Source of the DNA: Stagnimonas aquatica
GTDB taxonomy: Bacteria; Pseudomonadota; Gammaproteobacteria; Nevskiales; Nevskiaceae
Direction: 5' to 3'
Assembly: GCF_003730135.1 (NCBI RefSeq)
Contig: NZ_RJVO01000001.1
Span: 310,001-374,000 of the forward strand
Length of the DNA: 64,000 nt
Numbering within the stretch: the stretch's first letter is position 1; every line of letters starts with the position of its first letter. The position numbers were made by a program, and so were the translations under genes. Below the pieces are notes generated by a model. That model was not told the DNA's origin. It worked only from the letters and a program-made list of their open reading frames with translations, and did no database searches. Below, in pieces: positions 55,119-64,000 of this stretch.

Positions 55119-55730
55119 TCAAGGCTGTTCGTCTATTCCGATCTGCCCCTTGAGATAGGCTTCCAGCAGATTCAGACGGTCGTTGCCCCAGAACATCTGG
55201 TCATCGACGTAAAAGGTTGGCGCACCAAAGGCCCCGCGCTGGATGGCCGCCTCGGTATTGGCGCGCAAGGCCTCCTTCACCGCCGGCTCCTGGGTGGCGG
55301 CCAGCAGCGCAGCACCGTCGAGGCCGACGCTCTCGGCAATGGCGCTCACCACTTCCGGCTGACTCGGGTCCTGGCCCTCCGCCCAATAGGCCTTGAGCAG
55401 GGCCAGGCTGAACTCCACGCCCTTGCCCTGATCCGCTGCGGCCAGGCAGGCGCGGCTGGCCAGCACACTGTTGAGCGGGAAGAGCTTGGGAAACCGGAAC
55501 GGCACGCCGTAGAACTTGGCCCACATCCGGGCATCGCGGAACAGGTACTTGCCCTTGGCCGGCAGCGCCGCCGGCATCTTGTTGCCGGTGGCCTCGAAGA
55601 CCTTGCCGAGCAGGAAAGGCTTCCAGTGGACCTCGGCGCCGCAGCGCCGGGCCAGGGCTTCGATCTGGGTGGCGGCCAGATAGCTATAGGTGCTGGCCGG
55701 GTCCCAGAAAAATTCGATGGTCTTGCTCAT
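55119..55730 (-). CDS. 2-hydroxychromene-2-carboxylate isomerase family protein (DsbA-like fold)
   Basis: This 203-residue protein has the kappa-GST/HCCA isomerase pattern: IEFFWDPASTYSYLAATQIEALA with the catalytic Ser region, VHWKPFLLGKVF, PLNSVLASRACLAA and RGAFGAPTFYVDDQMFWGNDRL near the C-terminus. It probably binds glutathione and isomerises an aromatic or other electrophile in the cytoplasm. Same strand as the oxidoreductase gene, with a repeat-containing gap. Confidence 0.88.
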   Translation of the reverse strand: MSKTIEFFWDPASTYSYLAATQIEALARRCGAEVHWKPFLLGKVFEATGNKMPAALPAKGKYLFRDARMWAKFYGVPFRFPKLFPLNSVLASRACLAAADQGKGVEFSLALLKAYWAEGQDPSQPEVVSAIAESVGLDGAALLAATQEPAVKEALRANTEAAIQRGAFGAPTFYVDDQMFWGNDRLNLLEAYLKGQIGIDEQP

Positions 55731-55918
55731 GGTGATTTATCCGTGGTCTCCTCGCATACCGGCCAGTATCATGAGTCGGCCAGCGGCCGGCAAGCGGCAC
55801 GAATCCTGCAAACAGGATCGCGGGCTGACGGGAGCCGCCAGCGGCTGACGTCACGGCATCAGGGCCCTACAATCGGCGGCCGCCGCAAGCGGGCTTACGG
55901 CAAATTTCCGGTGCAACG

Positions 55919-56680
55919 ATGACGTACTGCGTGGCGGTGAAGGTCGATGACGGTCTGGTGTTCGTGGGCGATACACGGACTTCCGCCGGCGTTGATGACG
56001 TTCGCACCTACAACAAGATGCATGTCTTCGAGACCCCCGGGGAGCGGGTGTTCGTGGTGATGTCGGCCGGCAACCTGGCCACCACCCAGACGGTGCTGAC
56101 CCACCTGCGCCGCGACATGGCCGACGACAAGCCGGTCAACCTCAACAACATCCGCCATATGTTCGACGCCGCCGACTACCTCGGCGGCCTGTCGGTGCGC
56201 TCCCAGAAGGAAGCCGGCGCCCACACTCAGTACGCCAGCAATGTCGATTTCCGCACCACACTGATCCTCGGCGGCCAGATCCAGGGCGAGGACCCGGCGC
56301 TGTACCTGATCTACCCGGAAGGCAATTGCATTTCCGCCTCGCCGGAGACCCCGTATATCCAGATCGGCGAGAGCAAGTACGGCAAGCCCATCCTCGACCG
56401 CGTGATCCGTCCACAAATCTCGCTGGAAGACGCCGCCCGCTGCGCGCTGGTGTCGATGGACTCGACCATGAAGTCCAATCTCACGGTCGGCCCGCCGCTG
56501 GACCTTGCAGTGCTGCCGCGCGACGCGCTGCGCATCACCCACAAGGAGCGCTTCGACCTCGACACCCCGTTCTACGCCAACCTGCGCAAGTCCTGGGGCG
56601 ATCTGCTGATGCGCTCGTTCACCGAGCTGCCGCGCTTCGAATGGGAAGCGCAGAGCCAGGCTCAGACCCAGCTGCTCTGA
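55919..56680 (+). CDS. Anbu (ancestral proteasome beta-like) peptidase
   Basis: This 253-residue protein starts MTYCVAVKVDDGLVFVGDTRTSAGVDDV, the Anbu/BPH N-terminus in which Thr2 becomes the nucleophile after Met removal. Further matches are NKMHVFETPGERVFVVMSAGNLATTQTVL and ILGGQIQGEDPALYLIYPEGNCI. Anbu forms open helical or ring assemblies related to HslV. It is usually encoded with alpha-E, circularly permuted ATP-grasp and transglutaminase genes; here these lie 5-7 kb to the right and 37 kb to the left. TACAAT occurs ~45 nt upstream. Confidence 0.93.
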   Translation: MTYCVAVKVDDGLVFVGDTRTSAGVDDVRTYNKMHVFETPGERVFVVMSAGNLATTQTVLTHLRRDMADDKPVNLNNIRHMFDAADYLGGLSVRSQKEAGAHTQYASNVDFRTTLILGGQIQGEDPALYLIYPEGNCISASPETPYIQIGESKYGKPILDRVIRPQISLEDAARCALVSMDSTMKSNLTVGPPLDLAVLPRDALRITHKERFDLDTPFYANLRKSWGDLLMRSFTELPRFEWEAQSQAQTQLL

Positions 56681-56847
56681 AACCGGGCGGCCTCGCCGCC
56701 CAGCATTGAACGCGACTTTCGACGCAGCCGGCTGCCAAGTCCGGCGGATGCCGTTACCCTGCCTGGGTGTTCAGAACAGGGTCGCCCAGGAGCGGCCCGG
56801 CCAGCTGTACCGGCAATCCCCGTGCGCAATGGAGTGCGAACCAGGCC

Positions 56848-58125
56848 GTGTCCAACCCGCAGCAATGCCCCTATCCCGGCCCGTTTTCGCCGGCACTCTT
56901 GCAGCTGGTCGAAGGCCAGCTCGGCGATCACCAGTCCATCGTGCTGCGCATGGTCGCCTGCATGGACGCGCAGATTTCCGACTACCGCCAGCTGAGCGAT
57001 GCGGCCATCCGAGTCGACATCCAGGAGTCCCTGGACTACGTGCTGCAACTCTGGCTGCGCGGCCTGCTCGAAGACCGCTGGCCGAGCGCCCTGGAGCTGG
57101 AACCGCTGGTCGCCTATGGCCGCCGCCGGGTGCATCAGGGCATCTCCATGGAGAGCCTGTTGCAGGCCGCGCATTCCGGCGCGCGCCTGCTCTGGCAGGA
57201 AACCCTGGCGCGCGCGGAGTCGAGCCCGGAGTTGATGCAGGAACTGCTGTACCGGGTGTCGCCGCGCTTGCTGGCCTACTTCGACCTGGTAGGGCAGACC
57301 CTGTCCGGCGCCTATGCCGAGGAACGCCGCGAGCGCTTGTCCTGGCGTGACCGCCTGCGCTACGAACTGTGCCGGCTGGTCTTCAACAACCCCGAGGATG
57401 TCGACGGCTTCCGCACCCGCATGAGCGCCTTGGGCATGGACAGCAGCGCCCTGCACCTGGGGCTGGCGCTGCGCATGCAGGCGGGTGATGGCCTGGCCTT
57501 CCCCGACTCCCGCCTCGACTTGCTGTTTACCGCCATCCGGCGCCTGCTGGAAACCGACGGCGAGACCCTGCTGCGCACCGTGCGGCACGGCCACCTGCTG
57601 ATCTGGGCGCCGCTGCTGGCGGGCGAGTCGCTGATCGAGGGCGAGGCGCGGCTGGCGGCGCAGATGCAGGCCCTGCTGCGCGCCGATGCCGGCATCGCCG
57701 CGATCGGACTCGGCCTGCCCGATTCCGGGCCGCGCGGCTGGCAGCTGAGCGCCGAGCAGGCGCTCAAGGCGCTGGACCTGGGTGCCCGCCTGGAACCGCA
57801 GCAGACCTTGCGCCGCTACTTCGACTTCGCGCTCTACGACGCACTCAGCCAGTCGGACAGCGTCTGGCGCTTCCACGAATGCCTGATCGAGCGACTGTCG
57901 CGGGAGGCGCATCTGACCCGCACACTGGAGGCCTACTTCGAGCACCGCCAGCATCGCAAGGCGGTGGCCGGTGCGCTCGACATTCATCCCAACACCCTGA
58001 GCTATCGGCTGGAGCGCATCGAGACCATCCTCGGCGCCCGGCTCGACGAGGTGAACTGGCAGTCGCGGCTGTACGCCGCCCTGCGCTTGCGCCGCCTGCA
58101 CAGCAAGAACGAACCGGTCGGCTAG
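56848..58125 (+). CDS. PucR/CdaR-type transcriptional regulator
   Basis: From the GTG at 56848 the product is 425 residues; the start is uncertain because the frame is open further upstream. The N-terminal half is a helical sensor-like region (DAQISDYRQLSDAAIRVDI and VHQGISMESLLQAAHSGARLL), the middle is GGDEF-like in layout, and the C-terminus has the PucR helix-turn-helix HRKAVAGALDIHPNTLSYRLERIE. It lies directly upstream of the DUF1302-DUF1329 operon on the same strand, so it probably controls that operon. Confidence 0.87.
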   Translation: MSNPQQCPYPGPFSPALLQLVEGQLGDHQSIVLRMVACMDAQISDYRQLSDAAIRVDIQESLDYVLQLWLRGLLEDRWPSALELEPLVAYGRRRVHQGISMESLLQAAHSGARLLWQETLARAESSPELMQELLYRVSPRLLAYFDLVGQTLSGAYAEERRERLSWRDRLRYELCRLVFNNPEDVDGFRTRMSALGMDSSALHLGLALRMQAGDGLAFPDSRLDLLFTAIRRLLETDGETLLRTVRHGHLLIWAPLLAGESLIEGEARLAAQMQALLRADAGIAAIGLGLPDSGPRGWQLSAEQALKALDLGARLEPQQTLRRYFDFALYDALSQSDSVWRFHECLIERLSREAHLTRTLEAYFEHRQHRKAVAGALDIHPNTLSYRLERIETILGARLDEVNWQSRLYAALRLRRLHSKNEPVG

Positions 58126-58322
58126 CGGCGCCAAGACCCCGGAGCGCAGTGCAGCAATTTAACTGACGCGGCGCAGCAAAAACGCGCACGTCAAGATTTC
58201 GTTGTGCGGATCCACAGCGCCGGCCGTGGTTTCACCAATGGTAGTTGCAGGCTGGCTTTCCCATACTCCCGGCTGTCACTGGAGTCCCATCCGGTGACCG
58301 CAGGCAAAAAATTGCTGCGCCT

Positions 58323-58350
58323 TGCACAGCGGCCGCCAGGCTGCTGTGCA
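58323..58350. promoter_or_regulatory. inverted repeat upstream of the DUF1302 gene
   Basis: TGCACAGC (58323-58330) and GCTGTGCA (58343-58350) form an 8-bp dyad with a 12-bp spacer, 34 bp before the DUF1302 start. It is a candidate operator for the adjacent PucR-type regulator or an RNA hairpin in the leader. Confidence 0.4.
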
Positions 58351-58383
58351 GACAAATACATTGACAGCGAGAGGAGATGGACG

Positions 58384-60309
58384 ATGAGCAAGAAAAGCAG
58401 CGGCAGGCTGCGTCTCGGCGTCGGTTGTTCGCTACTGGCGGTTCCGCTAGGTGCGATGGCCTTCCCGTTCAGCTATGGCGAAATCAAAGGCAACCTCGAC
58501 ACCACGGTCTCGGCCGGCGTCACCATGCGCATGGAGGCCCCCGATCCCAGCCTGGTCGGCATCACCAACGGCGGCACCTCCCGCTCGGTGAATGACGACG
58601 ACGGCAATATCGGCTTCGACAAGGGCGACCTGGTCTCCGGCGTGCTGAAAGCGACCCACGACCTGGAACTCAAGTACCAGGACTACGGCCTGTTCACCCG
58701 CGTCAATTATTTCTACGACGCGGTCGCCTCCGATGCCAGCCATCGCGAGGACCGCTTCAACGCCGCCGGCCTGGCGGTGCAGGACCGCCCGGCCTACGAA
58801 TACGAACTGGGCAAGCGCGGCCGCGAGCGACTGGGCTCGCGCATCGACATGCTCGATCTGTTCGCCTATGGCCGCTTCGATCTGGCCGGCCACAACCTGT
58901 CGGCACGCATCGGCCGGCAGGTGGTGAGCTGGGGCGAAAGCACCTTCATCGGCAACAGCATCAACTCGATCAATCCGGTCGATGTCGCCAAGATCCGCAC
59001 CCCCGGCGCGGAGCTGAAAGAGGCCCTGATCCCCACCGCCATGCTCTGGAGCTCGCTGCAGTTGAGCGACTCGGTCAGCCTGGAAGGTGTCTGGCTCACC
59101 GCCTACGACAAGACCGAGATTGACCCGCGCGGCAGCTTCTTCTCCAGCAACGACTTCGTCTCCGACGATGGCGACAAGGCGATTGTCAGCTTTGGCCGCC
59201 GCGAGGACGACAACAAGTCGGTGCTGACCCCGAACGCCGCCAGCTCGGCCAGTGCCTGGGTACCGCGCCAGGGCGGGCCGGAGGTGGACGACGCCACCAA
59301 GCAGTTCGGTGCCGCCATCCGCTACTTCTCGGAAGCGCTGGGCAGCACCGAGTTTGGCCTCTATTACCTGACCTACCACAGCCGCACGCCGCTGGTGTCG
59401 GCGATCCGCGGCGTCGCCACCAACGCCGGCAGCGCGACGCCACTGTGCTCGGCGTCGGCAAGCACCCCCGGCTGCCGGGCCAGCTTCTTCGCGGAGTTCC
59501 CCTCCAACATCGACCTCTACGGCCTGAGCTTCAACACCGTCGGTCCCTGGGGCGTGGCTTTGCAGGGCGAGTACTCGTTCCGGCCCAACCAGCCGCTGCA
59601 GTTGTCCGGCACCGAGGTGCTGCTCACCTCGCTGGGTGTACCCAGCAGCATGAGTCCGACCCCGCTGACCTCCGGCACCTACATCCAGGGCTGGCGCGAG
59701 GTGAACATGCACCAAGCGCAGATGACCGCGACCAAGGCCTTTGGCCCGACGTTCGGGGCGCAGCAGTTCCTGGTGCTGGGCGAAGTGGGCGTGACCCAGA
59801 CCGATCTTCCGGAAGAGCTGCGCTTCAACGGCCCGGGCGCCGGCCTGCCGGCCTGCGGCTTCGCCTCGGCGGCGACGCTGGCGGCGGTTTCCAACGGCTC
59901 CTGCCAGTCGGAAGGCTTCGCCACCAACACCTCCTGGGGGTATCGCATCGTCAGCCGTCTCGACTTCGAAAGCGTGATCGGCTCGGTGCAGATGTCGCCG
60001 CGTCTGGTCTGGGCGCATGACGTCAACGGCGTCGGCCCGACCTTCAACAAGGACAGCAAGGCCATCACCCTGGGCCTGGCGCTGAACTACCTGCAGCGCT
60101 GGCAGGCGGACATCGGCTACACCACCTTCTTCGGCGGTCGCACCTATGCCGGCACCGATCCGGTGCCGCCGGGCATCGACATCAACCCCGATCCGGCGGT
60201 GACCACCCTGAGCCCGGGTGATTCCACCCAGTCGCAGTCCTTCGCCACCAGCGCGAACCCCAACAAGGACCGCGACTTCCTCGCCATCAGCGTCTCCTAC
60301 GCGTTCTAA
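58384..60309 (+). CDS. DUF1302 family outer-membrane protein
   Basis: This 641-residue protein has a signal peptide ending near GAMAFPF (~27) and an amphipathic beta-strand pattern ending in an aromatic (SVSYAF), as in outer-membrane barrels. DUF1302 features include GEIKGNLDTTVSAGVTMRME, LSARIGRQVVSWGESTFIGNSINSINPVDVAKIR and [24 protein letters not shown] lies upstream of the ATG. It forms an operon with DUF1329 (15-bp gap). The pair is associated in related bacteria with uptake or export of lipids and hydrophobic compounds; transport substrate is unknown. Confidence 0.92.
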   Translation: MSKKSSGRLRLGVGCSLLAVPLGAMAFPFSYGEIKGNLDTTVSAGVTMRMEAPDPSLVGITNGGTSRSVNDDDGNIGFDKGDLVSGVLKATHDLELKYQDYGLFTRVNYFYDAVASDASHREDRFNAAGLAVQDRPAYEYELGKRGRERLGSRIDMLDLFAYGRFDLAGHNLSARIGRQVVSWGESTFIGNSINSINPVDVAKIRTPGAELKEALIPTAMLWSSLQLSDSVSLEGVWLTAYDKTEIDPRGSFFSSNDFVSDDGDKAIVSFGRREDDNKSVLTPNAASSASAWVPRQGGPEVDDATKQFGAAIRYFSEALGSTEFGLYYLTYHSRTPLVSAIRGVATNAGSATPLCSASASTPGCRASFFAEFPSNIDLYGLSFNTVGPWGVALQGEYSFRPNQPLQLSGTEVLLTSLGVPSSMSPTPLTSGTYIQGWREVNMHQAQMTATKAFGPTFGAQQFLVLGEVGVTQTDLPEELRFNGPGAGLPACGFASAATLAAVSNGSCQSEGFATNTSWGYRIVSRLDFESVIGSVQMSPRLVWAHDVNGVGPTFNKDSKAITLGLALNYLQRWQADIGYTTFFGGRTYAGTDPVPPGIDINPDPAVTTLSPGDSTQSQSFATSANPNKDRDFLAISVSYAF

Positions 60310-60324
60310 CTGGAGAGTATTCCC

Positions 60325-61683
60325 ATGCGCAGCCCCGCAAAACTGACCGCGCTATTCGCGGCAGCCCTGAGTTCGATGACGGCCCTCGCCGCCGTCCCCG
60401 CCGCCGAAGCCGACAAGCTCGGCACCACCCTCACTCCCATCGGCGCCGAGAAGGCCGGCAACGCCGCCGGCACCATCCCGGCTTGGACCGGCGGTCAAAC
60501 CAGCGTGGTCGCCGGCTTCAAGACCGGCGGCCACTACCCCGACCCGTTCGCCGACGACAAGCCGCTGTTCACCATCGACTCCGCCAGCGCCGACAAGTAC
60601 AAGGACAACCTCTCGCCGGGCCAGCTGGCGATGTTCAAGCGCTACCCGACCTTCAAGATGAAGGTCTACCCGACCCGCCGCAGCGCCTCCTACCCGGCGG
60701 GCATCTACGCCGAGACCAAGGCCAATGCCACCAAGGTGAAGCTGGTGCAGGGCGGCAACGGCATCGAGGGCACCACCGGCGGCGTGCCGTTCCCGATCCC
60801 GCAGAGCGGTCTGGAAGCGATCTGGAATCACCTCACCGTCTACAAGGGCGACACCTACGCCACCTCCTGGGCGCAGGCGCCGGTGACCGCCGGCGGCGAC
60901 TACAACCTGGTGAAGTTCGACTACGAGTACGACTTCTCCTACGGCAACCAGAAGAAGACGCCGGAGCAACGCGACCCCAACCTGCTGTTCTACTTCCTGC
61001 AGATCATCAAGGAGCCGCCGCGTCTCGCCGGTTCGATCCTGCTGGTGGACGACTTCATCGATCAGGTGAAGACGCCACGCAAGGCCTGGACCTACAACCC
61101 CGGTCAGCGCCGCGTGCGTCTGGCGCCGACGGTGTCCTACGACAACCCCGGCACCGCCGCCGACGGCCTGCGCACCAACGACGACTTCTTCATGTACAAC
61201 GGCGCCACCGACCGCTACGACTGGAAGCTGGTTGGCAAGAAGGAGATGTACATCCCCTACAACGGCTACAAGATCAACGGTCCGTCGGTGAAGGTGAAGG
61301 ATGTGCTGATGCCGGGTCACATCAACCCCGATAACGCCCGCTACGAGCTGCACCGGGTGTGGGTGGTGGAGGCCAATCTCAAGGCAGGCACCTCGCACGT
61401 GTACAAGCGCCGCAGCTTCTACCTCGACGAGGATAGCTGGGTGATCCACGTGGTCGACAAGTACGACAACCGCGATCAGCTCTGGCGCGTCGATGAGCTG
61501 CACAGCCTCAACTACTACGACGTGCCGTTCCTGGCGCCGGGTCTGGAGCTGCACTACGACCTGCAGTCCGGCCGCTACATCGCCATGGGCCTGCGCAACG
61601 AGGAAACCAAGGTCTACGAGCCGATCGTCCGCAGCCCGGCCGACTTCACTCCCGACGCGCTGCGGACCAAGGGCACCCGCTAA
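60325..61683 (+). CDS. DUF1329 family outer-membrane-lipid-sorting-like protein
   Basis: This 452-residue exported protein has a signal peptide ending at about residue 22 (ALA-AVPAAEADKLG). The DUF1329 signature is LGTTLTPIGAEKAGNAAGTIPAWTGG, with NGIEGTTGGVPFPIPQSGLEAIWNHL, YNPGQRRVRLAPTVSYDNPG and RRSFYLDEDSWVIHVVDKYDNR. The fold is LolB/LppX-like and may bind a lipid in the periplasm. Second gene of the DUF1302-DUF1329 operon, followed by a strong terminator. Confidence 0.93.
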   Translation: MRSPAKLTALFAAALSSMTALAAVPAAEADKLGTTLTPIGAEKAGNAAGTIPAWTGGQTSVVAGFKTGGHYPDPFADDKPLFTIDSASADKYKDNLSPGQLAMFKRYPTFKMKVYPTRRSASYPAGIYAETKANATKVKLVQGGNGIEGTTGGVPFPIPQSGLEAIWNHLTVYKGDTYATSWAQAPVTAGGDYNLVKFDYEYDFSYGNQKKTPEQRDPNLLFYFLQIIKEPPRLAGSILLVDDFIDQVKTPRKAWTYNPGQRRVRLAPTVSYDNPGTAADGLRTNDDFFMYNGATDRYDWKLVGKKEMYIPYNGYKINGPSVKVKDVLMPGHINPDNARYELHRVWVVEANLKAGTSHVYKRRSFYLDEDSWVIHVVDKYDNRDQLWRVDELHSLNYYDVPFLAPGLELHYDLQSGRYIAMGLRNEETKVYEPIVRSPADFTPDALRTKGTR

Positions 61684-61706
61684 GCGGGGCGTCGCCTTAC
61701 CTGCCC

Positions 61707-61741
61707 GCCCCCGGCCGCCTTTTGGCCGGGGGCTTCTTTTT
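61707..61741 (+). terminator. Rho-independent terminator of the DUF1302-DUF1329 operon
   Basis: A 10-bp GC-rich stem (61707-61716 with 61724-61733) is followed by TTCTTTTT. It starts 24 bp after the DUF1329 stop. Confidence 0.92.
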
Positions 61742-61783
61742 GCCTGAAGGATTCCGTCCGTCGCGAACGGGCCCGCCGACCGA

Positions 61784-62713
61784 TCAGCTGCGGAAGTAGG
61801 ACTCGGCGATGGCGTCGTCGAGCTGCCCGAGACCGACCTGGATCTCGTCCATGAACAGCGCCAGGCCGTCTGGCTGCGACAGCAGCGAGCCGATGTTGGC
61901 ATCGGCGATCAGCGCCTTGGTGCGCTCGATGGCGCGCTCGACCTTGCGGCTGGGCGGCAGGAACGGCATGGTCGAACCGATGGTGGCCAACGCGAAACTG
62001 ACGCTGCGCGGGAACTGCCGGTCCTGCAACAGGAAGCGCAGCACACCAGGGCCGTTCACGCGCGCGCGCACGTGGCGACGGTACATCTGGTAGGCGGTGA
62101 GCGACTTGAGCACGCTCATCCACTGGATGTTGTCGAACGGCGTCAGGCTGGCATCGGCCTGGAACAGGCGCGAGGAGCGCACATCCAGGATGCGGGTGGT
62201 CATATCCGCCTGCTCCAGGTTGGTGCCCATGCGCAGAAACTGGAAGCCGACATCGCGGCTCATGTTCGAGGTGAGCACGCCGACGGTGGTCATGGCGCCA
62301 TTGATCACGCCCTGCAGGAAATCCTGCCGGCGGGCGCGGGTGACACTGCGCTCGCCGCGCTCCTGCACGAACAGATACAGATCGTTCAGCCGCTCCCAGG
62401 CCTCGCGCGGCAGGCAGTCGCGCGACACCCGGGCAATCTCGCGGGCGTAGTTGAGGCTGGAGAAGATCGAACCGGAATTGCGTTCGTCCATCAGCGTGAA
62501 GCGCACCACATTGTCTTCGGTGGCCTGGCCGCCGGCGGCACGGAAGGCGGCATCGGCGCCGGTGATTTCCAGCAGTGGCGCCCAGCCGACGGTGACGTTG
62601 CGCGGCAGGTCCAGCAGCAGATTGGCGTGGACGTTGATCAGGCGGGCGGTGTTTTCAGCACGCTGCACATAGCGGCCGAACCAGTAGAGGTTGTCAGCAA
62701 CACGCGACAGCAT
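61784..62713 (-). CDS. alpha-E domain protein (DUF403)
   Basis: This 309-residue all-helical protein begins MLSRVADNLYWFGRYVQRAENTARL, the hallmark of alpha-E proteins, and has LFMDEIQ and TRILDV segments of the family. The ATG at 62713 lies 1 bp after the stop of the ATP-grasp gene, implying coupled translation. Its biochemical role is unknown; it always accompanies the circularly permuted ATP-grasp protein and often a transglutaminase and Anbu, suggesting a peptide-synthesis or modification system. Confidence 0.93.
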   Translation of the reverse strand: MLSRVADNLYWFGRYVQRAENTARLINVHANLLLDLPRNVTVGWAPLLEITGADAAFRAAGGQATEDNVVRFTLMDERNSGSIFSSLNYAREIARVSRDCLPREAWERLNDLYLFVQERGERSVTRARRQDFLQGVINGAMTTVGVLTSNMSRDVGFQFLRMGTNLEQADMTTRILDVRSSRLFQADASLTPFDNIQWMSVLKSLTAYQMYRRHVRARVNGPGVLRFLLQDRQFPRSVSFALATIGSTMPFLPPSRKVERAIERTKALIADANIGSLLSQPDGLALFMDEIQVGLGQLDDAIAESYFRS

Positions 62714-62714
62714 G

Positions 62715-64000
62715 TCAGTGCTCCCCCGCCCGGGCGGCATCGGCTTTTGCCGGCGCCGCGCTGCTCTGGGTCTGGGCCTGCGGCTCGTCCTTGTCGGCCT
62801 CGACATCGACGATCCAGGTGTCCTTGGAGCCGCCGCCCTGGGAGCTGTTGACCACCAGCGAGCCCTTCACCATCGCCACCCGGGTGAGGCCGCCGGTAGT
62901 GACGTAGGCATTGCCGTCGGGGCGCGAGAGGATGAACGGCCGCAGGTCGAGATGCCGAGGCTGCACGCCTTCGCTGGTGATGGTCGGCGCGGTGGACAGG
63001 GACAAGGTCGGCTGCGCCATGTAGTTGCGGGGATTCTTCAGGATCAGGTCGCGGAACTTGTCGAGCTCGGCCTTGCTGGCGCGCGGGCCGATCAGCATGC
63101 CGTAGCCACCGGATTCGTTGGCCGGCTTGACCACCAGCTTCTCCAGATTGGCGAGCACATAGCTGCGCTGCTTCTCGTCCATGCACAGATAGCTGGGCAC
63201 GTTGGGCAGGATCGCGTCCTCACCAAGGTAGTACTTGATCATCTGCGGCACGTAGGCATAGACGACCTTGTCGTCGGCCACGCCCGCACCCGGGGCATTG
63301 GCCAAGGCCACCTTGCCGCGCATCCAGGCCCGCATCAGGCCCGGCGCGCCGAGCATGGAGTCGGGGCGGAAGGCCTCGGGATCGAGGAACAGGTCGTCGA
63401 CCCGGCGGTAGATCACGTCCACCCGCTTCAGGCCATAGATGGTGCGCATGTGCACGCAGTCGTCGTCGCCGACCACCAGATCGCTGCCCTCGACCAGTTC
63501 CACGCCCATCTGCTGGGCGAGGTAGGCGTGCTCGAAATACGCGCTGTTGTAGATACCGGGCGTCAGCAGCACCACGGTCGGGCTGTCGAGCGGGCGCGGC
63601 GACAGGGCCGCCAGCATGTCGTAGAGCTGCGCCGGATAGTCGTCCACCGGGCGGATGGTGGTGGTCTCGAACAGCTCCGGCCAGACCCGCTTGGTCACCA
63701 GGCGGTTTTCCAGCATGTAGCTGACGCCGCTGGGGACTCGCAGGTTGTCCTCCAGCACGTAGAGCGTACCGTCGCCGTCACGGACCAGGTCGGTGCCGCA
63801 GATGTGCGCCCAGATACCCCCACGCGGCTTCACCCCCACGCATTGGGGCCGGAAGTTGACGCTCTCGGCCAGTACCTCGCCAGGGAACACGCCGTCCTTG
63901 ACGATCTTCTGGGCGCCGTAGACGTCCTGGATGAAGTGGTTGAGCGCGCGGGTGCGCTGCTTCAGGCCGGCCTCGGCGCGTTCCCACTCCTTCGAGGTGA
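62715..64000 (-). CDS. circularly permuted ATP-grasp protein (5' end beyond window)
   Basis: At least 428 residues are visible; the frame stays open to the right edge, so the start lies outside. Features are [73 protein letters not shown] and [17 protein letters not shown] with the ATP-binding lysine and glycine loop. This family is predicted to make or modify peptides by ATP-dependent ligation. It is directly followed by the alpha-E gene. A C-terminal Ala/Gln-rich tail (~30 residues) is a local addition. Confidence 0.93.
   Translation of the reverse strand, partial: TSKEWERAEAGLKQRTRALNHFIQDVYGAQKIVKDGVFPGEVLAESVNFRPQCVGVKPRGGIWAHICGTDLVRDGDGTLYVLEDNLRVPSGVSYMLENRLVTKRVWPELFETTTIRPVDDYPAQLYDMLAALSPRPLDSPTVVLLTPGIYNSAYFEHAYLAQQMGVELVEGSDLVVGDDDCVHMRTIYGLKRVDVIYRRVDDLFLDPEAFRPDSMLGAPGLMRAWMRGKVALANAPGAGVADDKVVYAYVPQMIKYYLGEDAILPNVPSYLCMDEKQRSYVLANLEKLVVKPANESGGYGMLIGPRASKAELDKFRDLILKNPRNYMAQPTLSLSTAPTITSEGVQPRHLDLRPFILSRPDGNAYVTTGGLTRVAMVKGSLVVNSSQGGGSKDTWIVDVEADKDEPQAQTQSSAAPAKADAARAGEH

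Noticed and set aside
58126-58383. Sigma-54 promoter upstream of the DUF1302 operon
   Set aside because: No GG-N10-GC element with acceptable context could be placed.

Overview
The window is about 64 kb of high-GC, densely coding chromosome from a gammaproteobacterium. The core gene neighbourhoods are those of Pseudomonas-like gammaproteobacteria: trxA-rho facing rhlB, holA-proA-nadD-rsfS-rlmH, rpmB-rpmG-radC-coaBC-dut-argB, and methionine salvage mtnB-mtnD-mtnC. Lipid-related functions (DUF1302/DUF1329 pair, EthA-type monooxygenase, HMG-CoA lyase with SCOT, alkyl sulfatase, hormone-sensitive-lipase-type esterase) suggest an environmental lipid or hydrocarbon user, possibly of the Nevskiales/Solimonadaceae type. 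That placement is inference; no rRNA or tRNA gene was seen. No prophage, CRISPR array or full insertion sequence was recognised.

Layout. 0-16 kb: cell-surface and envelope genes (M61 peptidase fragment, PhoX-like Tat protein, methyltransferase, PHP-domain lipoprotein with a TonB receptor, esterase, Ser/Thr kinase with a cyclic-nucleotide domain, ROK fructokinase, EthA-like monooxygenase, penicillin-acylase-type lipoprotein). 16-21 kb: an orphan HExxH protein, a REP-associated transposase (RAYT) between two REP pairs, a transglutaminase, DUF2237, a diguanylate cyclase and gpmA. 21.7-24 kb: ketone-body/leucine catabolism (scoA, scoB, HMG-CoA lyase). 24-29 kb: lipoproteins, alkyl sulfatase and gamma-carbonic anhydrase. 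29-29.6 kb: a low-GC gap with a candidate small RNA. 29.6-36 kb: prlC, an H-NS-like protein, rho, trxA, rhlB. 36-40 kb: yrfG, cysQ, an M15 peptidase and the mtn genes. 40-56 kb: housekeeping block. 56-64 kb: Anbu proteasome-like subunit, PucR-type regulator, DUF1302-DUF1329 operon, alpha-E protein and circularly permuted ATP-grasp protein.

The most system-like signals are these. (1) Members of the Anbu-associated set (Anbu, alpha-E, ATP-grasp, transglutaminase) are scattered over 46 kb instead of forming one operon. (2) A compact RAYT-REP unit is present, with a further REP at the end of another gene. (3) Many genes carry a TAnnnT hexamer (or near match) only 6-9 nt before the start codon, which suggests common leaderless transcription. 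This includes an 18-bp divergent gap with overlapping -10 elements. (4) A sigma-E-like promoter plus terminator defines a possible ~158-nt small RNA. (5) Next to mtnC lie a relic of a second mtnC start and a 95-bp palindromic element. (6) A five-fold heptanucleotide repeat fills the 5' leader of gpmA.

Start codons were revised wherever a longer reading frame ran into a neighbouring gene or repeat; each such choice is stated in the entry.
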